Part shown: positions 38,192-51,700 of the stretch, piece by piece | Position numbering within the stretch: position 1 is the stretch's first letter | Layout: each line of letters starts with the position of its first letter | DNA from: Dimorphilus gyrociliatus | Taxonomy: Eukaryota; Annelida; Polychaeta; Dinophilidae | Reading direction: 5' to 3' | Assembly: GCA_904063045.1 (NCBI GenBank) | Contig: CAJFCJ010000011.1 | Coordinates: forward strand, 1,178,001-1,242,000 | DNA: 64,000 nt | Position numbers and translations under genes: made by a program | Notes under the pieces: model-generated | What the model was told of the DNA's origin: nothing | Seen by the model: the letters and a program-made list of their open reading frames with translations, nothing else | The model's database searches: none

Positions 38192-40312
38192 TTAAACGTG
38201 TATATCTATATCAAATGCATACGGATCGGATGTAATGAAATCGCTCACGGTATTAGATATCAACAAATCTTTAATAGAAAGTAGCCAACATTCAACGCTA
38301 TTTCTCTCAACTATTCGTCCAGTTATTAAATGCCCGTTAATTGTTACAGCAACGTTCTGATCTATATAATTGCCTTTACCCCTTTGAACGGAATTATAAA
38401 ATCTAAAGTTATTTTTCCCTATTCTTCCCAAAAGTCCATCAGTATTATAATAGTTATTAGAGATACCATTGAATGATATATCTAGAAAGTATCCGCTAAT
38501 CTGGTGATTTGATCTAACAATAATAACTTCTATTGAATTCCTTCTTGCATTACCGTACAGGTAAGAAATCTGTAATCTATTCTTTTTAAATATAACTGAA
38601 TAGTTTCCAACAAAGTACAACATTTCGACAACAAAATTATCCCATTTCAAAGAAGCTCCATTACTAAAATGTATTGTTTCAGTATCAAATGTCACATTTC
38701 CCAGTCGAGATATAATCTTTATAGAATGCATATAATAGTCATCTTTTAACTGACCGTAAACAGACATACCATTTTTACTATTCTGTTTTAAGATAAGTAT
38801 AGTATCGCCTGAATTTCCAGAAATATCGTAACATATCGATTTTAAAGATTTTTTTCTGTCATCGTAAACCGATTGTATAAAGTGAGGATCTCCAACTATA
38901 GAACTACCAATACCAGGTATTTTAGTAATGTAAAACTGCCGTCTTTCCTTATATGTACTATTGTCCGATATATCTGTACATTCTATGTCCAAATGTTCTT
39001 TTCGAGTTAGCATGTGTTTAATACTAACATGAGTTTTAATAACTTGTACAGCTTGTGAAATATTCCCATTTAGTATAAATTGCCCTGAAGTGAGTAATTT
39101 ACCAACTGAAGAATCTAGTACTATTCTGATTAGAGTAGAGATTATAATATATTATCTTATAAGGGTTTGTTTGTTTGTTTTGTTTTACCTGCAAGAAGCA
39201 GACCCTGAACGCCGTAAAATAATAATACTTAATTTTTCAGACTCCATAACACTTTGCGACATCAACGTACTAAACGTAAAAGACGTTTCCACCATTGACG
39301 TATCTGATACCATATAAAATTCATTTAATATAGTAAAAACTATTAAAAGTAATCTACCTGTAACGTGTATAACTGTTGTAGGATAAAATAGCGTCGTTTC
39401 ACTACCGTCCTTATCATCTATACAGGTGAGCTTTAAAGTTGCTTCATCGTTTCCTTCTACAGTTGGATGACTTATTGCAAACAATTGGAATGAGACCATT
39501 TGTGAAAATTCAAGATGTTTTGCTGCTTGCGATAACTTGGATATCATTATAACATTCTTATTACTAGTAGCTAATCTGTTTATAGAAAAGAAGAAAAATG
39601 GAAGAAAAAAGATTTCTATATGCTTTTGTTTGTTTATTGACTTACGAGCAAGTTCCCGTTCCAGACACAGCTTCAACTATTAAATTAAATATTGAGCCGT
39701 TAAAAACACTACCATGAGCCATAACCCTTGTACTAAATTGGGATACAAATGGGACACCTGAAAAGAATTATCAAAAGCTTTTTATCGATTAAATTCCCCT
39801 CTTGTCTAATACTCACTATCGTCGTCTCTTATGGTAAAGCTTTCAAAAAATCTGACTGGCGTATTTGTTCCATTATCAGTACAATATAAAAAGAATACAA
39901 TCTTTTCATCGGGTTCCTCTATTTTATCATCAATTATTTTTAAAATATACGTTTCGAATGAATGATTCTCATTGAAGTTTACTGGTCGTTTAGGCATTAT
40001 TTCAACTGACTTGTTATTCGAGACGCTATGTCTTAATTAAGTAAAAAAACGAAAATATCAAGGTAATTAATTTTTAAAAATTCAATATTTACATGCAATA
40101 TCCTTCTCCCTTTTGCCTTGCAACATTATATACAACTGTCTTATCCCCTTCACCTACTTGGCATGGACCATCAATAGTAAGTTCTAGATGTTCACTAATC
40201 GCACACTCTGTTAAAATTTAATATGACTAAGTAAAATGTCAAAATTGATTAATATAATTATAAAACACTTACCGATAATAGTCAAAAACAAAACAAAACT
40301 AATAATTTTCAT
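38192..40312 (-). CDS. Secreted Calx-beta-like / ITIH C-terminal-domain protein 4
   Basis: Seven exons: 40273-40312, 40093-40207, 39817-40025, 39646-39757, 39358-39575, 39189-39303 and 38192-39125, giving 580 aa. The leader is MKIISFVLFLTIIG. Three Calx-beta-like repeats follow, for example PVNFNENHS..KIEEPDE and TIRDDDS. GDPHF starts the ITIH-C-like domain at about 348. GYFLDI, GLLGRIG, RFYNSV and ECWLLSIKD are visible. The intron at 39304-39357 is only 54 nt, has no in-frame stop and is a multiple of three. I call it an intron because removing it restores the 115-nt exon length seen elsewhere in the family. Confidence 0.8.
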
Positions 40313-41615
40313 ATTTTTTTTTTAATTTTCGTTTATTGTAGATTAAATAAACTTGTTTCTTGAACGCTTTTCTTGTAGTTGTTGTTGCTTCTATTACTTA
40401 CTCACATATATATATATATCTATATATGTATATATATAGCTATAGACGAAAGAAAATATGTCTATTTATAGTTTGAAATGCAGGATTGAGTTTTACTCTG
40501 GATAAAATTGAGTAAGATGTTCTTATACCTGGTTTTTTTTTTTTAAAAAAACAAATGTATTGATAAATATCTATATTGGAATAAAGGCAATATTTAAGCA
40601 TTAAAGGTTCTAAATGCTATGGTCTATTTCAATTGTAAAAATAGTATAAGTATGTTAAACTAATCAGCATTCATGCAAATTCTATTGTTTTTTAACATTG
40701 AATTGTATAGTAAGAGACAAAGACGCATTGAATCTTCTAAAGGATAACTTTATTCTTCCATCCACAGCAACAGTAGCCTAAGTTAGGCTCCTTGATTGAC
40801 TATTATGTGATAAAACAGAGATTTAATGGACTTGAAATGAATCACGTATTTAGTAAATGTTCGAAATAAAAACCAAAAAAAAATTTGCAAAAAGCGTCAC
40901 ATTTAGTTAAAATTACTGTATAGCCATAAAATTAAAGACACCTTTTTCCCTTTTTGATACGTGTTTGAACTAAACGAAATAGTTTTAGTCATTCTTATAC
41001 TGCATAAAGAACTTGTGGATAATAATCATTTTGAAAAACAAGATCATTCAACTATGTAAGCCTTCAATTTCTTCCCGAGCTTTCTACTTTAGATAGAATA
41101 TAACTTTAATCCAATCAGGATTAAAATCCGTATATAGTTGTTATAAAAAATGGGAACTCAATAATTTTATTTTATCTTTTATTGAAGTTGAATATTCAAA
41201 GAATATAAATGTTCATTTCTTTCTTTTTTTCTGTTTTTACATGAAATATATACAGTATAATGTTATAAAAAGGCTAATAGATCACCTTGAGATAAATATA
41301 TTCTCTCTTTATAGCACAAGAGAAATATACTTGTCACGACTCGTTTAATCTCCCGCTAGAAAACATATTCATTCACTGTCAAAAATATTTGTAAGGCCAA
41401 CTGGTCTTATGTTAAAAAGACTATGAAAAGATTGGCTCAAATTCTGGACAAATTTTTGCTACGAAACAATAAATGTTATATTATATTATAACACATTGTA
41501 ACAGATATTTCCGAATATAAGTTTTATAGAATTGTAATAAATAAAAACAAGTTATATTGTTGACTTTTACTTAAAAAGTACCCACTTTTTCTTTTAAAAC
41601 AATACAGTTTAAGAT
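40313..41615. other. Spacer without gene signal
   Basis: About 1.3 kb of AT-rich DNA with TA-rich simple sequence near 40405-40440 and a TACAGTATA unit near 41255. No coding exon recognised. Confidence 0.45.
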
Positions 41616-43467
41616 TTAATCATAAGACAAGTATATAGGATTTAATTCTTTAGAAATTCTTTGATATCTTTGATTTTCTAAACCTTTATAAGTTTTAAAT
41701 TCTGATAGAAACTTATCAATATTCTGACTTAGCTCGACAATATGATTTTTGGCGATCTAAAAAATATTTAAATGCTTATATTCTAATTATTTAGATAATA
41801 AAATTTCTTACATATCTAAAGTCTATTAGTTTCTGAAGACAGTAGATTAGTTTGATCGTTAATTCGAATAGTTCAACATCGTATACAGGCTTGGAAAGAT
41901 ATTTTAAAAATCCAAATTTATCTTCAATCTGTCAAAAATGTTTAAGATTTAATTGTAATATAAAATATACTATTACAATTATATTATGTTGCTACTTTAC
42001 CACTGCTAATTCATCTTTACAATATAATATAGTTTCAAGACATTCTTTCAACAGATCGTTGCTGTTTGGATTATTTATAAATATTGTATAGCAGGTAAAG
42101 ATCAAATCTTCTTTCATTTTCGATGAGAAATACACGTCCACTATTTCCATATCCCTTAAAGCTAACAGTAAATTACACATAATAGGATATTCTTCTCTTT
42201 CCACATAAGAATGAATAATAGAAAATTTTCTTGTATTTACTACATCAAGTAGAATCTAAAAGTAAGAGACATATACAAACTATAGGTAATTTTTTTTTTT
42301 ACAAAAATCATACGCCTAATTATTGTTTACCTCTAAAATCGTATCTATGTGAATTCTCTTGAACATTTTAACATTTGAATCAGTGAATATATTTAGTATT
42401 CTTTTATGCCATAATGGTAGCCAATCTTTTAAAAACGCCTTACCCTCCTTACATTCAATATAATAATTTAAAATTGAGTAAATTGTTCTTTGGGGCGTTT
42501 CGTAGACCTTGAAATAAAGTGTTGTGTTATAATATAGATTATAATAAATTAATAGAAACAGACACACCAGTATTAGATCAGAATTATATTGGTGTAATAA
42601 TTCCCAATCTATATTTGTTGCATTGGTAAACAGCAACCCAAGAAATCGTAACTTGTTATGTCTTGATAGGAAAATTCTGTAGTTATGATTTAAAGTTAAG
42701 AATGGTCCACTATTATTTATAATTATAAGTTAATACTCTATTGATTTTGAATCTGGACACCAATGACCAGAGATATTTAAGTGGAGGAGATCAGACCAGA
42801 AAACTGTACTAATTAATTCTATAATTTGATCTGCTTGACTAGAAGTAAAGCTTTGCTGTGATATATCAGCAAAACATAAATTTTTAATATCCTTTAGAAC
42901 GTTTAAGGTTGTACAATTGGCAAAGTTTAGGCAGAAAGATATATCCAAATTTCGCAAATTACAAAGAGTTTTTAAAGGTTTTAGATCATTAATATCTGTT
43001 CTAGAGATATTTAAATCCTCCAAATGACTTAGTTGTTTGCAAATTGTATCGAGGCTAAAATTATCTATATCAGTTGAATTCAAATCCAATGATAAAAGTG
43101 ATTTGAAAGCTCCTAAACATGACAGTTTGTCGTTTTCCGTAGTCCGATTTGTAGCGTTGCTATTTACTATGAGACATTCTCTAAGATGTAATTTTGTTAA
43201 AGTCTTCGAGTTAGTAAATGGCAACCAAGAGTCCAGACTACACGATCTCAGACGTTTAATGCTAAGAAAAGTTATGTCATGATATTGAAGAAATGATAAA
43301 CTTGAAGAAGTTGAAATTCTATGTCCGTGAATCCTTAAACATTTTAATTTACATTTGTCTTTCGAGAATATATCGAGGGCATTTTCATTGATACCAACAT
43401 TTCTGCTGTCGATAAATGATATTAATTCATCGGAAATACTCGCCTCAATCATCAGAGTATAATTCAT
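41616..43467 (-). CDS. ZYG11-like leucine-rich protein G, lacking the BC-box
   Basis: Six exons: 42737-43467, 42568-42676, 42331-42507, 42001-42255, 41812-41928 and 41616-41756, giving 509 aa. The exon pattern and LRRs are those of the family: SLDLNSTDIDNF, DLNISRTDINDL, NLDISFCLNF, then a WSDLLHLNISG segment. It starts at MNYTLMIEASISDEL, which corresponds to the Cul2-box region of its paralogues with the Pro lost. The BC-box segment (about 25 residues) is missing, and I find no upstream exon restoring it within about 100 bases. It may be a receptor that has lost ligase coupling, an N-terminally degraded gene, or a gene with an undetected upstream exon. Confidence 0.75.
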
Positions 43468-44684
43468 AAGTCACTAGTTCACAAATATATTCTTTTTTCT
43501 ATATAATAGCATATAAAAGATTTCGTCCGTCCGCCAGTCCGTAGAGCGAAGTAGTCCAATTGTTCAAAAATAAGCAAATGAATAGTGGCTCTACATCGAT
43601 TCTACACTAGAATACGTCCACCGGTTAATCTGGTTATATAAATATTCAAGTTAGATATGGTAAAAACTGATATCTAGTATAAATTTAATAAAATGTATGA
43701 CAAATTTTTGCATATTGTTATATTAACTCTTTTATAAAAGAACAAAAGATTTTATGTGGGCGATTTCCTGGGAATTCATTGGCGTATAAAAGCATACAAT
43801 ATTTAACTGTCCCATACACTTTTAAGTACCAAATCTGTCTATATCAAATACAACAAGAATAAAATCTATTAGTTAAGATATTAACATAATATACGCAATA
43901 TGTATAATTTAATGGATATAATCTTTAATTTTTGGCTTTTATCAATTTGGGACTATCTCAATACATTTAGTTCAATTGTAATCCCACTCAATGTTATACC
44001 AAAGTAGAACTATAGACTATTTTAGTTGTTTGAGAAAAAGTTAGTATAATACTATAATAGCTATCCTTAACTATTTCTCTTCATATTCAAGTTACCAGAT
44101 AAAAAGAAAGATTGTAATAAAAAAGTTCAAAACTGGCGACTTCAATTTTCGAATTGTTGTCCGAAATCTTTTAAGAATTTCTTATTAAAGAAGAAGAAGA
44201 GTTGCGTAAATTACAAGTACTTAAACTGATAATATTACTAATACTTATATTATCATATAATAGGAATTGTACACTAGTCTTCCTACAATAGATGGCTTTT
44301 TTTTGTAAATATAACAAAATTCTATTACACTCTTCTTATTCTCTTAATCTTTTTATTGAAATAGAATGTAATGGATGAAATTATTAAGTTATTATTTTAT
44401 TTTCCTATATTTAGAATAGAATGAATAATATTTAATTTTATTCAGTGCATAGTTAATTATGTAGATTAAGTTTTTTTTATTTTTTGCATCTAAATACGGA
44501 TCAAAAAAAAAACAAAGAAAAACTATAGTAATTTATTGTCTTTCAGTGTAAAATTAAAAGGTAAAGAGGCGACAGAAGAGAGAGAGAGAGAGAGAGAGAT
44601 GGAAAAGTAATAAAGGAGTTTTGTTTTCTTCTCTTCTTTTCAGTTTTTTTTTAATAAAAAAAGAAAAAAGTAAAAACTCTTTTT
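43468..44684. other. Spacer without gene signal
   Basis: About 1.2 kb, AT-rich, with poly-A tracts and a GA microsatellite at about 44577-44600. No coding exon recognised. It includes the promoter of ZYG11-like G and the 3' UTR of the GPCR gene. Confidence 0.45.
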
Positions 44685-45787
44685 TCAACTTCTACTACTT
44701 GTTACGGCTTCATTTTTAGTAGGCGTATCTGTTGTTGTTTCTATACCAACGCGATTTATGCGCCGTCTTAACGTAGCCCACAGTTTTTGAACTTGTCGCC
44801 GAAAATGATTATTGTATAGAACGAATATAAAAAAATTCGCCGACGCATTAATTGATATAGCAGCAACGGCGAATCCATAAATATATGAGTAAGGTCGTTC
44901 ACATTCCGTTATAGCATCTTTTGACAAAACTGCTACCAGTATTCTTCTTATTCCGTTAATCAATTGAGTTATAATATAGATAAGATTAACAATGATCATG
45001 GATTTTGTTAATCCCGATTTTTTACTTCTTGTTGTTGTTTTTAATCTCTATAAAGAAGGTTTATTGAAAAATTAGTAAATTTTTAAATCAATATCTATAT
45101 TTATAGGATTTTTAGGTAAACAACCTTAATTATTAACCCTGTCATAGACGTTACTGTTATTATTGGTGTAGCAAGTTGAATGACCCAATATTGAACGGTA
45201 ACATAAGTAGCATAATATGATTTTTTCTTCATATCTGATGGAGAGACAATCCAATGACCTTTTTCTTTTACGTATTCTGGTTCGTATTCCCAACTTCTAG
45301 TTATATTTATAGAATAGGCAAAGACAAATATAAATGCTTGAGCAATTAAAGTTGTTCTTCTTGTGATTTTCGAAGAATGATGAGGTAAACATACTGCAAT
45401 ATATCTTTCAAAAGTTATAATTATCATATGCCAACTGCTAGCCATTAAAGATCCCGTTAGTATTGGAGAAAAAACCTTTTGACTTACGCTAATATAACCA
45501 TACGTGTCAAGAGGAGACATTCTCTGATTAGCCAACTTAGATGAGTATCTAAACAAGTCAATATAGGATAGAACAACTGAATGTGATAGTAAAAAAAGAG
45601 TATCCGCTATCTCCAGACCAATTAACATACAAGTTGTGCTATTTTTCACTTTATCAAGAAATAATGCCACAATAGCAATAATATTCACGCTAATACCAAT
45701 AAGATTGACTAAACTTAACGATATACCAACAACTATAAAACCAAATATTTCGCAGCTATGCCATTCATCCGTCAAGTTTGCTGCCAT
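44685..45787 (-). CDS. Rhodopsin-type GPCR, peptide-receptor-like
   Basis: Two exons (45125-45787 and 44685-45047), 341 aa. Seven hydrophobic segments are present. TM1 includes NLIGISVNIIAIVALFL; TM2 has LIGLEIADTLFLL; TM3 ends in ERYIAVCLP in the DRY position; the end of TM7 reads ANFFIFVLYNNHFR, in place of the usual NPxxY. The second intracellular loop and the ERY/CLP combination resemble invertebrate FMRFamide-receptor-like GPCRs, an assignment by feel rather than alignment. The donor at 45124 is GTTGTT, atypical; a GTTTAC three bases further would add one Val. The C-tail is Thr/Ser-rich and ends SSRS. Probably a plasma-membrane neuropeptide receptor; the ligand is unknown. Confidence 0.85.
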
Positions 45788-48700
45788 ATCTCCTTCTCCT
45801 TTTCTCCTTCCTTCACAAGTCTTTTTTTATACCCCACTCCTTTTTCTATTTTTCTCCCTTGCGCGTGCGCTCTCTATCTATCTCTATCTTTTTCTCTATA
45901 TTAGCCTCTTTGCGTTTCTTCACCTTTCTCAATAGAGATGCTCCCTTTTTTTTCACATGCAACTGTATAATTTAACCCTGTGACGTCATAGGAACAAACT
46001 AAATAGCTTATAATCATAGTCTTTTTATTAGAAAACTTATTAAAACAACGAACATGTATGTTTTAGAAGAGTTATCATTGTAATATCTTTGTTCTTGATG
46101 TATTTGAAGTATAAATACATTAGAGATAATTAGACACATTAGTCAATTAATTTAGTCAAGTTTTTAGTTAGATAAAGAGGACCTTTTATTTTATTTTTCA
46201 ATTGTATTATGTTCTGTAGACTTCAATATCTCATTTATTTATTACATATTTCATAAATACAAATAGGTGAAGGATGATATTTTATCGATCATTTATGATA
46301 GTCTATTCTTCTTTATTCTATGCTACTAACCTTTTCTTATTTTCCATATTAATAATAGGCTTAAGTTAATTATTTTTCTATAGTTCAATTCATCAAGAGA
46401 TAAGATTTGAGGGAAATTATATTTAAGAACTAATAAAGTACGTGATATGTTTCATCTCCAATAGAATAGCGATGCGAAGAGTAGCAAGTAGCTTAATTAA
46501 CGAGTGTAGTAAGAGTTTGTTTCTAATGCAAACGTCATCAAAGTTAATAAATAAAGCTATATACTGTATATCTAATTAGTATTCATTAGTATATAAATTT
46601 ATAGTTATGCTTTCAGTAGTCGTTCATTCATAAAGCGATATAAACAATTGATACAAAGGAAGCATTGAAGTAAATTAGAGGGTAAAGCTATTTTAATGAA
46701 AATTTAATGGCATTTCACTTCAAGTATGATTTATTTAAGTAATATTATATATATAAATAATACAAACTAAACCTCAATAATTGTATTATTCTTTATTCTA
46801 GGAAGGTTTCTCATATTACTTAAGAACAGAGAAGAAGCTCTTTGTTTAATTAATAATAATAAAAATGTGAATAAAGATGAGAGGTAACATTTGAAATCAT
46901 GCATAAAAATCTCTATAATCCCTCTATTTCCCTTACTCTTGATATCTTACTTTAATTAGTTCCAATTAATTAATTGCCTAATTTAATATGCTTTCTTTTA
47001 TTTTATCTATTACAATAAAAAATTCTCATGATGTAAGGGAAAATAATTCTATTGGTCGTATCTATTCGCTTCGCATTGCCAATTTTTTCTGCTGACTTTT
47101 CAATACTGTAGTCCCAGTTTCTATGCTAATATTTCTTTTTTAACATATTACACCTATTGCACCAATTATCGTATTCTATTATTTATGGATGATTACGTGA
47201 GTACTAACGAAGTACTGAATTACTGTATATAATGCTTTATCCGTTTCATAGATGACTTGAATTAGAAGCTCTCTCTTTCTCTCTCTGTCTCTTTAGTGTT
47301 TTTATCTTTACTTCAAATAGTATTTATTATAGAATATCTTCAAAATAGTAAAGATAATATTATTAAAATAAAATTACCTAATATGACCCTTTTTTCTTTA
47401 TTTACCTTAATAACAAAGTCATTTTTTCACATACCTTAACGCGTCTTTTTTTGCAGGGTGTTTCCTGTAAAAAATTATCTGATGAATCTATAAATATTAT
47501 CCAAAAAACGACAAACACGTAGCCAGAAGTTTGTAAACAGTATTTATTGCTGCTATATCAAAATGTAGGAGTGAGTATGAGTGAAAATAAACAGGGAAAT
47601 GGTAATGTTCCATTAAAAGGAATGATTAATTATATACATACATTAAATCATCAGTAGTATAAAAGGGAAATTTTAGAATATAATAAAAAGAATCGAGAGT
47701 AGCGTCTAAAATCTCTCTCCCTTTTCAGATATGAGATAGCACCTTAGCCTAAGCAGATAACATAAATAAATAGAAGAAAATTATAAAAGAGATTTCTCTA
47801 GTTGTTTAATTTTGTTATTTTATCATGTATTTCTATGTCGTTTTATCCAAAGTTGGGTAGTTGGGTAGGTTGTACTTGGTAAATAAGTTAATATATAAAG
47901 GAATCAACTTTGTCACTTGAATAATTATTCATACATATTTAATATTTTTAATGTATTCCTCTTTATTTTAATTATTTTCTATATGTTTCTAGTTAAAAGG
48001 TGTCAATATTTCCATTGTTAAATATAATTAACCTAACTTGGGCAAATAGGCATTCATTAGCATAGGGTGTACTGTACTCAGAGTTTCTCTATTATTTTAA
48101 AGCATCTTAGTTTCTATCACTATAGTATTCTGTGATATACTAGACGATTTATCGATTTAGGTGATCAATTTATTGATAGTTTGTTCCGAGTGGACAAAGC
48201 CGAGTATTTATAAATTAACTATGAAAGACTTGAATTACTTCATCTTAAAGGCAATTATTACAGTTTCTAGTTAATTTTTTAATTTATATCAAAAAATGCT
48301 GACTAGTGATTTTTCTTCTTAAATAATAAAATTATTCTTTTATCGTCTATAAAAACTTGTGGTAAAAGGTCAAATATCTTTACAAATTGTCAATTTCTTT
48401 TCATATCTTCACGGTTATAGTGCAAAAAAATAAAAGATGATCTTAACCGAAAAAGGAACGTAGCGCAAAATAAACTTATCATTGGAAAGTCCTTTTAGAC
48501 GCCCTCTATGCAAGGTTATCATCACTTTTAAAGTCAATGATCAACAGAACTCTTCACTTAAATAATGAAGCTTTGAAAGTAAACTTTCCATTGGAGACCT
48601 CAAATAGATAAACAGAAAAGTATCGATTGACATATTATAAAGGGATAGGATATAGAAGAGAAGATAGAATACCAGAATATCTTAAAATAACTAACCTTTC

Positions 48701-51700
48701 AAGTGAAGTCAAAAAAATTCCCGGACATTTGCTCTTTGTCATTTCATTTGTGTATATCTACTAAATGATACATTTATTAAATATCCAACTGCATATTTTT
48801 CCAATATACATAAATGTGTTAGAAAATTATTTAACAAAAAAGGTTCTCCTTGCTGATTGGTTGAATTCTATCTATTTTCAATTAGACGCGTTATAATTCA
48901 ATTTTCCTACCTAGAATATGTAACTAGTTATAAATAGCTCTATATTAGAACTAACTATATCAAATATACCACAGTAAGATTTTCTTTTTCTATTGAAAAC
49001 GATACACATCATCTACTAAACAATTGTTAGATAATGAAATTTAACGCCATCTATGTTTACCCTAATCCAGAGCTGCAATATTTACTAGACGTTCGAAGAA
49101 AATGCCCTCGATTCGATTTACTAAATAATCATACTATTTAATTAAATTTAAATACCATAATAGTTCTTATAATGATAAAGAAACATGAAGTAAAAAGCTC
49201 TTTAGTAGTTATACACTGTACGTATATACAGTAAAAATGGAATATTGTATACTGTATGATACTGTATACAATATACAATTGCACAGTATCCGTTTTAACT
49301 GTATATACTGTCTATACATTATAATATATTTTGATAGGAAATGGTAATATTTTAGTAGTAACTATATAAAGGAATAGAAAACACTTTGCCTCTATTTTCT
49401 TCCTTTTTCTTTAAATTAGATACAGTTTAATAATTAATTAGATAACAAATTTTTTCCCTCTAGCTATATTCATAAGTTTGACTGATAACGATTAATCTTT
49501 ATTTATTAATGATCATCTTGTAGAATATTGACGAAATTAATCTATTTAAAGATGAAAAAGAAATGTTTCTATATACATTTAAGCTTAAGAAATTGGTATG
49601 AAAGCGATTGTTGAAATGAAATTGCTCGTTAAGAGCTTTTATTAAATAGTAACATTATTCTATTTTAGTTTAATACATTAGCTATACTGTATAAAATAAT
49701 TTAAGTGTACAATACGTACAATACTCCTTGGTTGGTGAAAATACGTCAAAAATAACATTTAGTGGCATCTTAAAGAAGATACAAATATATATACGAAATC
49801 TATATAGAAGAAGGTTATTAAACTTTTACCTAAATACAGTAAACTAGCCTGATTCATAGAAATATAATAAATACTTTCTTAGGTTAATTTCTTAGGAAAA
49901 CGCTCTTTACTACTTTGAATAGAGGTTTTATAAGGCAAAAATACAATATACAACTTTGTAAATAGATATATTAATTCCTAGAATGAGAATTCTTAATTAT
50001 TGAATAAGATATTACGATGGTTTTGTTTATTAAGTCAAACTATTGAAAACTGTTTGTAACTGTGTAGTTAGCTAATTGATTATTGTATCTGGAATAGATA
50101 GTAAAATTTTAGAATAAGACTTTAGGATAGCGATAGAGTAGGGAGTTGAGAATGTCAGATTGTCTTTATCAAAAATGAGTAGTTAGTATCTCATATTTCA
50201 AAAATTATTTTGTAAAAGGAAACCTATCCTTTTTAGAAAAAGAATCTATTAATTCCTGTTCTAAAAGGAAATGTCTCCTTTTCAATGATAAGAGTGAAGC
50301 GCTCCAAGTTGTCACACGTCTAAAATAACTCTAAGGATTGCTTATAAAACTATTTAGAAAGGTGTTCTGCAATCGTTTCAAATTTAATTATAATAGGAAA
50401 TAACACCATTTTTAAAACTAGTTCAAGATAATAAATACAATAAATAAAACTTTATTTGCATTAAAATTGCCAAATACTCTTTAACCACCTACCTACCCAT
50501 TTTAATTCAACAAGAATAACACCAAAACGTGGGCGCTACCTACGCATAAGGTGATCCTTAAAGAAAAGAATACTACTTCAATGTAACTTTTCGTTAGAAG
50601 TAGCTGAAAAAGAAAAAAAATAATAAAGTGTTAACTTCTATAATATTATATAATTTAAGAGTAATTTTGTTTTTCTTTCTTTTACACGAAATAGAAGAAA
50701 GAGAAGAACAATTGAAAAAAATCAATTTTCAGTACATTTTAAATAGTCTTTATAATATATAATTATGGTTATTCATATTTTCTTCTATATGGGTATATTC
50801 CTCCATTAAAATTGAAATGTAATTTGAGGGTAAGAAACCTAAAATAACAAGTACCCTTTCTACCCTTAGCTTCTTTATATTTTTAGACTAGACAGCGGCA
50901 TCTTCTTTAATTAATAGAAAGATATTTTTTTACTTGGGTTCTTTATAAGCATCATTCAGCCTACATAAACATTTAATGTCTCTGTAGATGGGATAGTTAC
51001 GGATAGATTATTTGGGATATTGAAAATGGAAGAATTGTACAAAGATGTTATTGTTTCATTTTTGTTCAATAAAATAAGAGAGAAATTTGTGTTTGCTATA
51101 TGACATTTATCATATAATTCTATTTATAGTTTAATTAAATAAAGGATTACTTTTATTCTATATAATAAAAAACTTACCTTAAATATTTGAGTTTAATACG
51201 ATTTCGTGGAAATAGTCTTAAGAATGAAAATCGATTTATCAATAATACTATTATGCCATATACAAAATAAATATCTTTACAATAATACTTCATTCTTATT
51301 GGTTAACCAATAAACAGGAAGATTTAAAAAATATAGTAAACTTTTAGGGCTAGTATCCTCCAATATAAATTAGATTTCTTAATGATAATTAGATAAATTC
51401 TCTATATCAATATTTCATAAATGTTTGATTTATAAACTTTCCAGGGGATGACTATTTAAACAGCTAATTTCAGCGATATTTGTTCAATTGAACAGCTTTG
51501 AGGCAATATTTTCAAATCTATTCAAGTATCTTCAGTTAATCATGTATTGTTCAATCTTTCCAAATTGTTAATTAGTACTCGAGTGGGACAGCTCCTCTAG
51601 ACATTCATTTTTCCATGAATGCAGCTTATATACATTAATTAATTATTTATTAGCTCTTGTTTCTTTATTATTCTTTAAGTTATCATACTCTGTTGACCTT

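Noticed and set aside
45636-45975. Open frames upstream of and overlapping the GPCR on the plus strand
   Set aside because: Antisense shadow plus CT-rich sequence; no independent support.
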